The position numbers and the translations under genes are program-made. A stretch of 64,000 nt of DNA from assembly GCA_037044905.1 (NCBI GenBank), contig JBAOKB010000144.1, positions 682,001-746,000 on the forward strand, read 5' to 3'. Below the pieces are notes generated by a model. It saw nothing but the letters and a program-made list of their open reading frames with translations. It was not told the origin of the DNA and did no database searches. Of the stretch, positions 10,792 to 22,100 are shown one piece after another (within the stretch, counting starts at the first letter, position 1; every line of letters starts with the position of its first letter). Source of the stretch: Hortaea werneckii (lineage: Eukaryota > Ascomycota > Dothideomycetes > Mycosphaerellales > Teratosphaeriaceae).

Positions 10792-11159
10792 ATGGCAGTC
10801 CCCCGCGACCCGGCATTCTGGAAACGCTTCTCCATGGCGGTGCACATGGACGAGGAGAAAGGCGCGCCGGAATATAGGTATGTACCGCATTTCGTACTCT
10901 CCTACAGCGCAGGCAGAAACTACACAGTATACTGACAAGAGGGTCCACCCGTGGCCACAGCGACTCATGGCTTCTACGCGAACGGAAGAAGAAGTCGAAG
11001 CGGACTTGTATCTGCTGGACGTTCTGGGTCATCTTCTTCATCTTCATCGCCGCGATCGTCGCTATCATCATCTGGTTACTGAAATCGGGCGTGCTGGACA
11101 ATGTAGGCGGCACGGGCTCGGGTCTGGATCCGGATACGGATACGGCGGCGGATTCATAG
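10792..11159 (+). CDS. Spliced 94-residue single-span membrane protein
   Basis: Two exons, 10792-10877 and 10961-11159, are joined by an 83-nt intron with donor GTATGT, branch point CTGAC (10932-10936) and acceptor CAG. The product begins MAVPRDPAFWKRFSMAVH, continues through DSWLLRERKKKSKRTCICW and has one strongly hydrophobic segment (about residues 48-67: FWVIFFIFIAAIVAIIIWLL), then an acidic 25-residue tail. From memory this pattern (PRDPAFWKRFS near the start, DSWL plus a basic stretch just before a single span) belongs to a widely conserved small filamentous-fungal protein without assigned function. The basic cluster before the span suggests N-in, C-out topology. No single open frame covers it, so it is easily missed. 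Confidence 0.82.
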
Positions 11160-11794
11160 GGCGACGGATCAGATGGAGACTCTGGAGCGTATGGTTTCGG
11201 TCGTGGCTAGATGTTAGATGTGGCTGGCCATCTGAACTGTGCTGGACTACCACGGCTCTGACGTGGCTCGCGATTCGAGCGCAGTCTGTAAGGCGAAGCT
11301 CAGATGTGAAGCTGGCTGGGAACGAAGGGTCAAGGAAAGATCGGGCTTGTCTCTAAGCAAACACTACTGCTGGCGCAGTAATGTAAATACCCCCTCTCGA
11401 TGATATGATGAACACAGAATGTAGGTTTGGACTATTCTTAAGAAATATGAGTACATCTTCTGATTACAGTGATCTTGGTCGTGGCCTGTAATAGGCATGG
11501 ATCACCTTGGTGGTGCTGGCAGAAGCTAGCGTCAGTCATTTCGGCCTTCTGTTAGGCAACGTGACGCAGTCCAATGCAGTTACTGCGCGCCAGTGCCTTG
11601 CGCTACCTGCTCCCTTCCCTCTGTCCGGGTGTGCTCTCGACTGCTAGGCGCTTGCTGGCTTACTTCAAGCATTGGTGCGGCCTCTAGTACATTCATCCAA
11701 ATATTGAGACATGCCTTCGGACCCCTTTGCACGCCCTGTGCATCAGACTCTGCATACCGCTAGGAGCCGCAGACTCGCTTCAGTCACTTCCTCT
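11160..11794. other. Convergent intergenic region, nothing recognised
   Basis: It lies between the 3' ends of the small membrane protein (plus) and U2AF (minus) and presumably contains both 3' UTRs. No ORF or repeat stands out. Confidence 0.5.
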
Positions 11795-12424
11795 TTACTC
11801 CCTGGCGTGCATCGGGGGTGGTGTCGGACTCCTGCTCACACTCCTCTCATCCCTGCCTCTCTCCCTCAACCACTTCTTCGTCGCCAGCTCCAGATCCTTT
11901 TCGAGGTCCGGCGATGGCTCCTTCCGGTGTATGAAATTGCAGAAACCCCCTCGCACGCATCCCTCACCGCTATTCAGCCGACAACACGCTTCCCGGAAGT
12001 CCGTCACGGGACTCAGCTCGCAGTAGATGGGTCTCGCCGCGTACCAGCGACTGTTCAGCGTATCGCACGCCTTCTGCGCGCTGTCCTCGTACTTGAACCG
12101 CGCGTATACGTTCCCGATGAGATGGTCGTTGTTGTTGTCGCACACTACTAGCTCCTCGATCTCGCCGTAATTGCACATCTCACACCAGATGTCCTCGTAG
12201 AAGGCGTCGAAGTGGTTCTGGAGCTGGGCCGGGTTCATGCGCGACTTGTTGTCGTAGGCCGGGTTCTGGTAGAGGTTCGGCATGAGGACTGTCTGGGAGT
12301 ATGAGGGCTTGACATGCTTGCGCGAACAGCGGTCGCCGTGTCTGCATGCGCCGATCTTGTAGTAGAAGGAGCAGTTGACTTTGTCTTGCTCCGTGCCGAA
12401 GATGGAGGCGAGGTAGTTGGCCAT
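11795..12424 (-). CDS. U2AF small subunit (U2AF35/U2AF23)
   Basis: Intact 209-residue protein. It is the small subunit of the U2 auxiliary factor, which recognises the AG at 3' splice sites and forms a heterodimer with U2AF65. The order is the usual one: first CCCH zinc finger (about 17-40, CSFYYKIGACRHGDRCSRKH), a UHM-type RRM (about 45-140, with NVYARFKYEDSAQKACDTLN), then a second CCCH finger (about 147-166, CRLNSGEGCVRGGFCNFIH). The C-terminal tail is short with a few RS-like residues (RDERSVSRSPTPPP), as in yeasts and unlike the long RS tail of animals. It sits 750 bp from the divergent NACHT gene. The coding region has no intron. Confidence 0.97.
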   Translation of the reverse strand: MANYLASIFGTEQDKVNCSFYYKIGACRHGDRCSRKHVKPSYSQTVLMPNLYQNPAYDNKSRMNPAQLQNHFDAFYEDIWCEMCNYGEIEELVVCDNNNDHLIGNVYARFKYEDSAQKACDTLNSRWYAARPIYCELSPVTDFREACCRLNSGEGCVRGGFCNFIHRKEPSPDLEKDLELATKKWLRERGRDERSVSRSPTPPPMHARE

Positions 12425-13174
12425 GGTTTTCGGTGTGCGTCAATCAGCTCGCCGTGGGTATCGTGTGATTTTGCTCGTAAAGCGGGAGACTGATAAGATG
12501 AAGCAGAGTCGTGTGAAATCGTTACCTTTGGCACGTAACGCATGTAGCGAAGCTGCGCGCGCAAAGAAAGCTGGAGTACCACTGCAGTCCGCGTACCTGA
12601 GTCAGCGAATGGTCCAAGCTTCTGGAAGCCTCGCGCGACTTCACCAGTAGGAGGTGAGTACATAGTACTCTATACCTGGTACAGAACATAGACTTTCTAC
12701 TCTCACCCCCACAACCTTCACGACGATGCTGTACTTTTACATGGTGCATCTTCATCTTCCGTCACTCTCGAAAGCTTCTAGGATTCCACCGCGGAGTCTT
12801 ATCAAGCCCGCTGATTCCTCGCTCGCGAAGCTCTCCTCGTTATTTCCAACGCAAGCCACCCGTAACCGCCAGGATCAGCGGCTAGACATGATCGTGCTCG
12901 ATGGCCAGACATCATAGTGCTCGGCGGCTAGACACGAACGTGTTCAGCCTGTTCTGATTTTGCTGCGGGCGAGTCTTCGCCTTATTCCGTCTTCTTCGTC
13001 TTCTTCGTATCCCTCAACTCCTTCGATTTTTGTTTTTCTTCTCCTTCTTGGTATTCTTCACCTCGTTCGTCTCCATGTCTTTGCTGTCTCCTTTATTGCC
13101 AGATATTTGCTTCGATTGAAAGGACATTGAACAAACCTCATCTCATTAGGAGCTACATCCGAATCTTGATCAGC
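12425..13174. other. Divergent intergenic region with a 23-bp tandem repeat
   Basis: It holds the promoters of U2AF (minus) and the NACHT gene (plus). A three-copy 23-bp repeat lies at 12882-12950, followed by a pyrimidine-rich tract (about 12975-13075, rich in CTTCTTCGT words), typical of a fungal core promoter or leader for the plus-strand gene. Confidence 0.55.
12882..12950. repeat. Degenerate tandem repeat, three 23-bp units
   Basis: Units at 12882-12904, 12905-12927 and 12928-12950 share the skeleton C-(T/C)AGACA-N5-GTG-(C/T)TC-N3-GG/CC, with substitutions but no length change. It lies about 225 bp upstream of the NACHT gene's ATG. Confidence 0.65.
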
Positions 13175-16100
13175 ATGGCTGAACCGTTCGCTGCCCTCGG
13201 CGCTGCGGCTGCCATACTACAATTTGTGGACTTCGGCACCAAAGTCCTTGCGAACATACATGAGCTCAAGAGTTCGGCGTCTGACGCACTTGCCGAGAAT
13301 GTCACTATCGAAATGTGGGTTACAGACTTGAGAAAAGTTGCCGATAAGCTTGAAAAAGCTCCAGAAGCGATTCATGATCTACCCCTTGGAAACCAAATCG
13401 AGCTTGAAAGTCTCATCAATGCATGCCAGCCCCTCTGCAAACAGCTTCTATCGGTCTTGGGGCGCTTGAAAGGGTTGCCCGACACACTCTCGCCCACAGG
13501 GAACGCTCTGCAGAAATCTTTGAAAAGTATCTGGAACACAGGCGAGCTCGCCTACTTGCAACGCCAGCTAGATTCGATCCGTGCACAGATCAAAGTGAAG
13601 CTTCTGAGTATGCTAAGGTGCGTTCCAGCCCGCATGATCGACATTTCTTTACTTTAGCATAGGCTGAGCTTCTGTATTCAAGTTGTGATCACTCTGCAAT
13701 GTACAGCGATGTTCGCCAACTGCTCACGCCTGTCAAGCATATGAAGGACGATTTCCCTAACTCAATGGACGAGAATCGTCAGAAGATTGTAGGTCTATCT
13801 CGACGACTGGGCGAAGCAGCCATCTTTTTCTGTCGGAGCTGTCCGAGCAGTCCGCTACTCACAGCCTGGAACTTGAGCAGATTCGTAATGCCATTGAGGC
13901 CATGCAAATCCGAGGTTCTGAAATTCTTCAGAAGGATGCAATACTGCAGCGCTTACATTTCCCCAATTTTGCGAGTGGAAGAGGGCCATAAAGCAAGCTC
14001 ATGCTGATACATTCGAATGGATCTATAAGCAAAGGTCGACTGGATTCAAGGACTGGCTGTGCGAAGAGGACGGCATATTCTGGATTAGTGGCAAAGCCGG
14101 TTCAGGATAATCTACGCTTATGAAGTTCCTCGCTCGTCATCCGATGACCAAGACATTGCTGAAGCAATGGACTGGCGACAACCGTCTGGTCTTGGCCGAT
14201 TTCTACTTCTGGAGTACTGGCCATCCGCTAGAAAAGACACAAGAAGGCCTTCTACGATCCCTTCTCTTCCAAATGCTACAGGAGTGCCATGAGCTGATGC
14301 CATCAGTCTGTGCTACTCGTTGGAAAGCCGCGATATATCCCAGGCGGCTGTCCAGGATTCGTGGCAGTGTAGCGAACTTGTCGCGACCATTAACGCCGTG
14401 TTAGCGCATCCCGGCTTGTCTGTGCGCTTCTGCCTTTTCATCGATGGGATGGACGAGTACCAAGGGGACCAGGGGAAGTTCGTGCAAGACTTGATGGGCT
14501 TTTCCAAGTACTCGAGGGTGAAGATCTGCGCCTCGAGCCGGCCTTGGACCGTATTTAAAAAGTCGTTCGGGACTAAGCCAGGGCAATACCTTACATTGGA
14601 GGGACTTACCAAGGGCGACATTGACCGTATCATCAATGACACACTGATACGGGATGACCGGTTCACTAAATTTGGCTCCTCTGATGGAACGGCGGATGAA
14701 TTGACTGATGAATTGCGCAAACGTGCTGACGGGGTCTTCCTTTGGGTTTTCCTTGTCGTACGTTCTCTATTGCGCGGCATTGACAGCGGCGACGACATGG
14801 CAGCGTTACGCAAGAGACTCAATGAGACACCTAGCGATTTGGAAGATCTCTTCCGAAAGATGCTTTTCGGTCCAGACAACGTTTACAGGACCGTCGCCGC
14901 TAGGGCCCTGCAGCTATCATGCCACGCTGATCAATTCCTTGATCCGATACTATTCTGCTTTCTCCAACAGGACCTGGACAATCCTTCATTCGCCTTGCAA
15001 CATCACAAACGAGTCTTGAGGCTGTGGGGCGCGAGCACGGAAGGCTTAAAGCAATTAGACAAATGGTGCCATGGTCTTCTTGAGACGCACATGCAAATAG
15101 AATCGCTGGACATGATGCACCTGCACCTACATGGTGTGGATCTGCCTTACCGCAGATTCTTCAAAGTACGCTTTCTTCACCGCACTGTTAGGGATTTTCT
15201 CACGACAAGCGACATTCAATGCACTCTTTCTAGTATTGCGGGCCAAGATTTCAACCCCTGGTCTACCCTTTGTCGGCTGTTCCTCATCGCTGCCAAATGT
15301 ATCAGTATCAAAGCATCCCCGACTCCGAAGGAAGCTCTCTACCGAGACGCGGTATGGGCTGTGCAGAGCCTTTCATTTCTCGCATTCTACTTTGCTAGAA
15401 AGCTTGAGTCGACGCAAAATGTGACCGAGTACGCTGTCCTGCAAGAGTTTGACACAGTCTTCGAGAGCCTGGCTCGAGCGATGAAACTCCAGAATGTCAG
15501 AACTACTGACGACCTGAATGCCAGGTCCAAAGATTTGCTCGGGACGTCCACCAGCCAACGCCTATCAAGATTGCAGAGGCTGGACAGCTGGAAGAGTGAG
15601 GACGATCGCAGTGCCAGACGAGACAGCTTACTGTTATCATCGGCAGCACTTGGTGCACAGTTCAATCTTCAAATCTTTCTGCTAGAATCTATCAGAAAGC
15701 ATGGGTCGCATAATCCACAGCGTGGTATCACGACGTTGATCTATCACGCGTTGTTCCCCTTTGAGGTCACCATACCTCTGCTGGACCTTGATGAATATCC
15801 TTCGCTTGACACTGTCTGCTTCTTGAAGAAGCAAGGATGCGCCTCACATCTTTTCGTCAACGACGGTGGTGGCTGGTCAAAGTACCAGATTCACCGACTG
15901 CTCTTCAATACTTTTGAACGCATCAAATACAGCTTGGTCACAGACAATGCATACCTTGATTATAACATGTATCCGATAAATAAGGAAGCGGCTCGCAAAG
16001 GACGCATGGAACGAATCGCTGAAATCCTTTCGACCTCTTCCGAAACCGCGGTCGTCAGTACTCGCACAGTCCCTTCGTCTTACGCTGTTGATCTTCAGTG

Positions 16101-16377
16101 GCTGAAAACATGCCTAACCATGAGCCTGACTGGAAACATCTTCAGTAGGCCAAGGTCAAAGCTCAGCTCATGGCTTGCAGCGACAGAGAAGCGGCCATTC
16201 AAGATTCTTGCAGCTCTTGTGGCATACATGGCAGTGCGTTTGACTTACCTAGAGCTTGCAGCATTCACGGCAGTACTTGTGATTTACCTACTACAGCTTA
16301 CGGGTGGAGCCGGATGGATTCAAACAAAGGCGATGGTAGAGATTCATGATGGAGGACTGAAGAAGGCGTCATCGTAA
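13175..16377 (+). pseudogene. NACHT/STAND NLR-like receptor, disrupted frame
   Basis: The ATG at 13175 opens an N-terminal domain common in fungal STAND proteins (MAEPFAALGAAAAILQFVDF). A regular intron (13618-13706, GTGCGT...CAG) joins it to DVRQLLTPVKHMKDDFP. Reading then needs -1 shifts near 13775-13825, 13960-13968 and 14312-14318. The P-loop reads GKAGSG-stop-ST: TAA at 14108-14110 replaces the invariant Walker A lysine codon, one base from AAA. From about 14318 the frame is intact to 16377, with a Walker B-like CLFIDGMDEY, a sensor-type RVKICASSRPW and a long helical C-terminal half ending in hydrophobic segments (about 16195-16310). No WD40, ankyrin or TPR repeats are seen. Family members act in allorecognition or immunity-like cell death. 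The breaks mean decay or assembly error; a 685-codon fragment without P-loop remains open. Confidence 0.85.
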
Positions 16378-16710
16378 CCGGGCCTTTTGGTTCCTGGACA
16401 AGACAAGGCCCTTGGATCATTCTCGAGCGCGCGATATGATACACAGGTATGGGAACTCGGCGTTGGGAACACATCTTGGCAAGCAGATATCTCGATGGCT
16501 TTTTTTCTTTTCTTTTTTATTTTTTTTTCTCGGCGCCAGCGGAAACTTGCAAATCAAAGGAATACCTGTAACGAGTCCACGAAAATTCTAGTATTTGATC
16601 ATCATGCATAAAGCTATGTATACACACGAAATATCTGATTTGTTTCCGTCTCCCAAGGAAAAGCCTCGCAATTTTCATTACTGCACCTCACTGATTAAAA
16701 GTGATTATTC
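16378..16710. other. Convergent intergenic region with T-rich tract
   Basis: It lies between two converging genes. A T-rich tract at about 16500-16530 and an A/T-rich stretch at 16600-16710 are consistent with 3' ends. No gene is seen. Confidence 0.5.
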
Positions 16711-18411
16711 TTACAAGGTCGGCCGCGGATGCTGCACCCCATCCTCACCACCATAAGTCTGCAACGGCACATCCTCACTCCTATAGCTCTCCGTCCGACC
16801 ATAAGCCGGCGGAGGACCCAAATGCTCATAGCTCGCCGCCGAAGGCCCACCGTACCCCGTAGTGGTATTAGGCGCTAAGCCGGTACTCTGCTGGCCGAAC
16901 TGAGGATACTGATACCCCTCGCCACCTTGCTCGGCGCGGAGCTGAGCCGCGCGCGCATCGGCCGAGGCTGCCTTGCGTCGCCTGTTGCGGCCGAAGAAGC
17001 GGGGCAGGAAGCGGCGGGCGAGCAGCATTAGGATGGCGACGACGACGACGATGATGGCGTAGGGGATGCCCAGATGGCTGTTCCCGGCCAGGTGGAAACC
17101 GATGGGGGCGTTGATGATGCCGATCAGGATCGCGACGGGGCCGAGGTAGCGGTGGATCTTGCCCATGAGGGTCTTGCGCTGCTGCTTCTTGAAGATGCGG
17201 TGGTGGAGGATGCCCAGGCCCAGCTGGAGCCACAGCGCGATGAAGAGTAGATGCCGAGGATCTGGTGCGCGGTCGCGAAGTCCTTGCTCCGGACGTAGAG
17301 GCGGGAGACGACGATGCCGCCGGCTGTGGCGGCCGTGATGAGGATCAGCCGATGAATTGCACGGCGGCGTGCAGGATCACGCGTTCGAGGAGGCGGAGGA
17401 TGAGCGCGCCGAGGGGAAGATGATGACGAAGCTGAGGCACATGATGAAGCCGTGGATTATCGGGGCCGGGTCGCCGTCTGATGTGACCTTGCTGTTGCCG
17501 CCGGCGTTGACGGAAGTGTACAGGTCGTTGCCGAACCTTCGCTGTTGGGTCGTGGACTCCGGCTTTGGAGGTACTTTCGCTCACGGCTTCCGAGAGGTCC
17601 AGGTTGAAGTGTCCGTAGTACTCGTGCCTTTCCAGTCCAGCGGACTTTGAATTCGATTTCAAGCCGAGATGTCCACTCCCAGGTCCGGCGTGTCCATGCT
17701 CGCCAGGTCCTACAGCGAAGATGAACGGGGTCATTGCATCCTGGCTCGAGCTCTTGTAGTCAAGCTTGCCAGTCGACCAGCTTGTAGCATTCCGACATAC
17801 CGCATCCACTTTCAGCGTATCCGTACTTTCCACCACCGTGTTGGCGCCCGGGAGATCACTGTTCCAGATCATCTCGCAGCTCACCTCGTCAGTGTATTCT
17901 GGCTCGGTGTGTCCCGTTCCCAGTCGCGGACTCAGCGTCATACCAGTGCCATTGCTGCTCGGGTATGCTATCAACATCAGAGAATCCTTCATCTTGCTGC
18001 CAAACCCGACTCCCATCCAGTCGTTGCCGGAAGGGGATGACATGTGAAAGTAGACATCGTTGGTCTCGGAATCGATATTGACGGCGAAGACGAAGTCGTG
18101 GCTGGAGTTGGAGGAGCCCGAGGTGAGAGCGGAGGTGGTGTAGACGGCTTTCGGATATTGGCGCCCATTGGATCCGGCGAGTCCTGACCTGCGGAGGAGC
18201 CGCTGTCACCCATCGGGATCAGGCGAGTCCTGGTCTGCGGACGAGCCGCTGTCGACCATGGGATCGGGAGAGTCCTGGTCTGCGGATGAACCGCCATCGC
18301 CCATCGGATCAGGCGAATCCTGAGCCCAGGCTGCATGTTGCTGGGTGAGGCCGCAGAGCGAGGCGGCCAGCAAGGCCAGTGGCAACCTGGTCCAGAAGCC
18401 TGCGAAGGCAT
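16711..18411 (-). CDS. DOMON (CDH-type cytochrome) - cytochrome b561 membrane protein, frame interrupted
   Basis: Order on the minus strand: a hydrophobic signal peptide (LPLALLAASLCGLTQQHAAWA), a short D/S/P-rich repeat region, a DOMON domain like the cellobiose dehydrogenase cytochrome (DWMGVGFGSKMKDSLMLIAY, about 18025-17950), then a b561/ferric-reductase-like transmembrane core (PIIHGFIMCLSFVIIF; HQILGIY; GKIHRYLGPVAILIGIINA) with His residues placed to bind heme, and a Gly/Tyr/Pro-rich cytosolic tail. Such proteins move electrons across membranes. A 43-nt intron (17542-17584, GTGAGC...CAG) is inferred. Continuous reading needs -1 corrections near 17244, 17348 and 17412, a +1 near 18216, its compensating -1 near 18165, and one more in the signal peptide. 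The ATG at 18411 is the likeliest start but lies in the neighbouring frame. Assembly error or decay cannot be separated here. Confidence 0.8.
18183..18318 (-). repeat. 45-bp coding tandem repeat (QDSPDPMGDGGSSAD)
   Basis: Three consecutive units (18274-18318, 18229-18273, 18183-18228) encode a 15-residue D/S/P/G motif just after the signal peptide of the DOMON-b561 protein, with a partial fourth unit below 18183. The third unit is 46 bp because of one extra G in a GGG run (18215-18217), which shifts the frame. Confidence 0.85.
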
Positions 18412-19173
18412 CTTTGGCGTGTCCGAAACGGAACGCTTGAGCAGCCAAAGAGAAGTGGGCAGCAGTTTAGCGACTGATGCGCTGCCAGAGATGTGGACTG
18501 TAGAGAGCAAGAAAAATCCAACCAGACCCTACCTACTGTACAGACACTTAGGTACTTCTCCCTTCAACCTTCCCGGTAAACAACCGGGTGAACGTCTGGA
18601 ATTACACTCGGCGCGTCAGCCGTTGGCCATGGCCGAACGCAAAAACCGCGCGGTTGTTCCCAGCGAGACTGAACTCTGAAAGTTTGACTGGCCGACCGGC
18701 TCTCTCCGTCCCACCCAATCCCACCAAATCCCCCAAAATAGCTGCCGGGCTGGGGAAATCGGCAGCGCTAAGCTCCGCCGGCGTTGATTCGTTTCAGTGC
18801 TTGGGGTTGCTTACGCCTGCGCTAACCGTACAACTAGGTTGACTGGTTGGATTTTACTACTGTATATATGTGGATGGTTCAAGTGACAGGATGGGAAATT
18901 GAATGGTTACATGGTCATATATCGTTGCGCTACGGAATCCAAGCACTTGGCAAAGTTACGCCTTGTACGCCTGCATCCCATCTCTTCCAGCACTTGGTCG
19001 AGATGCCGTCAACCCCGTTGAAGAACACCATGCAACGCTACATACCCACATCCATCATATCATCAACTAGAACATGCGGTCCGAACTGCGTCGTATCCTG
19101 CGCAAATATCGCGCAACTCCCGGTCTTTCCGACCCCAGCCATACGACCTTCCACTCCCCAAATTCCTAGCCTG
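18412..19173. other. Intergenic region, nothing recognised
   Basis: It separates two tandem minus-strand genes, so it contains the promoter of the DOMON-b561 gene and the 3' UTR of the SNF2 helicase. Only short plus-strand ORFs (18335-18679, 18847-19209) without family character are present. Confidence 0.5.
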
Positions 19174-22100
19174 CTAACTTCTGTCTCCGGTCCGATAAAA
19201 CCCCTCTAGGAACTCCCGCCGCTCCTCCATAGTCCAGCCTTCCACCACCAGCGCAAACTCAGTCACATCTTCGTACCCGAACTGCTTCGCCATGGAGCAG
19301 AACTGCCGCTTGCGCACATCCACCGCTGGACGGTATCGGTACCGGATCTTACCCAGCCCGTGGTCCAGGTCCTTTCATCGAAACCCACCGCTCCGCCAAC
19401 GTCGACTCTCTCGTTCTGTTCAGCGGCATCCGGACCGACCTGAGACGATCCAAACCCGAAAGCTTTGTCCTGGTCAAAGTCCAGATCATTCCCGGCCTTT
19501 TGCGCCCGGCTCGAGATACGCGTTTCGATCTTGCTCGTCCCGATCACTTCGGCGTTCTCATGCGTATACTCCACGCCCACGCTGGCCAGGATCGCAGCAA
19601 CGGGATCGCGCTTCTTCGCCTTCTCGTTCGCCTTCTTCCTTCTGGAAGCCGGGGCGTCGATGATATCCGCTGCGAGCTGGGACATGGCATCGTCCTCCTT
19701 GACATCCCCCACATACTTCCTCCCCCAACCCCACCACCATCTCCATCATCATCATCATCGTCGCCACTCCGAGGCTGAGAAGAGCTTTCGAGGTCCAACC
19801 CGGCAATCTCAACCCCGGCCCTCGTCTCCGCCACATTCGTCTTATTCACAATCTCCCTGAGAACCACATTCTCGCTCATAGCGGCAAAGAGGTTCTTCAG
19901 CCGAAAATCTCCCCTTTCATCTCCTTCTGGTCCTGCACACCCTTGAAGTATCGCCGCTCGACCGACGCGTTGTACCCGATATTGGCCTGCTGCTGCTTGT
20001 AGATCTGCCGCGCGTAGACAATCTCCTCGACGGTCCCTTTGCTCACGAGCCGGAAGACTTCCACGTCCCGCGTCTGCCCGATCCGGTACGCGCGGTCCTG
20101 CGCTTGCAGGTCGTAGCTGGGGTTCCAGTTGGGGTCGACGACGACGACTTTGTTCGCCGAGGTGATGTTCAGGCCGATGCCGCCGGCTTTGGTGGAGATG
20201 AGGAAGACGAATTGGTCGTCGGAGGCGTTGAACTCGTCGACGGAGTTCTGGCGGTCTTGGTACGTCATCGAGCCGTCGAGGTAGGAGACGTTGTAGGAGG
20301 TGGTGGTTTTGAAGAGGAGTTGGAGCATCTTGAGCAGCTTGACCGAGTGCGAGAAGACGAGGACTTTGTCGCCGTTGTCGTGCCAGAGTTTGAGCAGCCG
20401 CTTGAGCACGCGCCATTTCCCGCAGAAGGCCTGGTTGGCGAAGTGCCGGATATTGTCTCGCTCGCGGTAGAGGTCTTTCCAACCGTCTGGTAAGGCGGTG
20501 CTTAGCTTGTCCACATCCTTCTCGTGCTGCTCTCTGTCGGTCTCGCCGCTGGGAAGGAGAAGAGCGATGTGGTTAGCGATCTTCTGAAGAGTCATGAGCG
20601 CTGGAAAGACGTAGTGTTGCCATTTGATTAGCTCGCCTCGCACCTCGATCAGCGTATGGCAGCAGTATCCGGCCTTCTTGCCCGAGCGGCACCCGCATAG
20701 TTCGCTTGCCTCTCGAATGCAAGTCACTGCTTCAGATGAGCAGAAGTTATCGTACGCCTTGAGTTGGACAGGGGTCATCGGGCAGAAGACCACTCTATCG
20801 CTCTTTTTGGGCAATTGCGCCTTGATCAGCTCCTTTGTCCTGCGCAGGAAGTACGGTGGCAGCAAATTCTGCACTAATTTCGTTGCCGTTCGCCTCGATT
20901 TCGCCAGCTGCGAATAAGTCGCATCGTGGCTCTGTCCCATCTTGAGCGGAAGGCAGATCATCGTCTTCCAATTGGAGATCGGCCCAAAGCGACCCGGGTT
21001 CGTCCAATTCAAAAGTGTCCAGAGTTCTTCGTATTTGTTCTGGATAGCGGTACCAGTCATGCCTATGCGACACAGTGCGTTCACGCGGTTGAGGGCTTGC
21101 GTGACGTCGCTTTTGAGCTCTTTGATCTTGTGGCATTCGTCTGCAATCACTGCATCCCATTGTACCGTATTGATGGCAGACTCGTTCAGACGGTAGGTGT
21201 CATAGGTAGTGAGCATGATTTCGCTGCGCCCTGACGCTGCAGCAGAGAGAGCCGAGTCTTTCTGTCCTGCATTGCCATGATAGAGATACGTGATCCACCA
21301 GCCCCAGCGTTCAAGCTCGGACTGCCAATTTGCCAGCAGTCCTCCTGGGAGTATCATAAGGACTCGTGGGTACCAAATTTCCTCGTCGCTGCTTCTTTCG
21401 AGACGCCGCATTTTGCGCATCCGCTTGGCGTCACGCTCGTCACCAGTCTTGCCAAAAGCAGCAGTAAGGAAAGCGATTATTTGGATCGTTTTGCCAAGAC
21501 CCATATCATCGCCAAGGATGCATCCGCTTTGCGTTATGAAGTGGCGTAGTAAGAAATCAGCGCCGTCGATCTGGTAGGGTCGAAGATACTGGGCGATGGG
21601 AGCCGGCACCACGCCCTGAGATATCGAGAGCGTAATGTCTTCATAAGAACGTTGAAGCATTGATTCTGGTAGTTTCGGTCGCTCGGCGATATCCGCCAGG
21701 CGATCGTCGTCGGAGAAATCCACGTCTTCGTAGCTGGGCGGCATCCTCAGACCTGCTTCGCCAAGGGACTCACGAGCGCGGAAGCGCTCTTGGAGGTCGC
21801 CAGGCAGTTCCCATTCCATGCCTGCATCGTCCTCGTCATCGTCCTGGCCGTAGACTCGAGTTCCTCGTCTTTTCCTGCTGCTCGATGGAACATTATTTCG
21901 AGCGCGACGGCCGACTATGGAGTCCTTCTTGGCGACGGTAGCTTTCGCCTTCTTAGTCGCTGCGATAGCCTTCTTGCGCTTTTCTGTCTTCCGCGCTTTG
22001 AACTGGCGGTATGCAGCATCGTCGCTCTCGTCATCATCGAACTTCAATCTGACACCATGACCGGGCTCAGTGGATGATTTCTGCCGTTGGGCAGGCTTGT

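Noticed and set aside
13788..13822. A 35-nt intron to explain the first NACHT frame change
   Set aside because: Too short, with no branch point; a single-base deletion fits better.
17542..17584. Treating the 43-nt gap in the DOMON-b561 gene as another indel
   Set aside because: A GTGAGC donor and CAG acceptor join the flanking frames in phase with the expected b561 sequence, so an intron explains it better.
18187..18208. A 21-nt intron to explain the stop in the DOMON repeat region
   Set aside because: Far below the size of a spliceosomal intron. One extra G relative to the adjacent repeat units is the simpler explanation.
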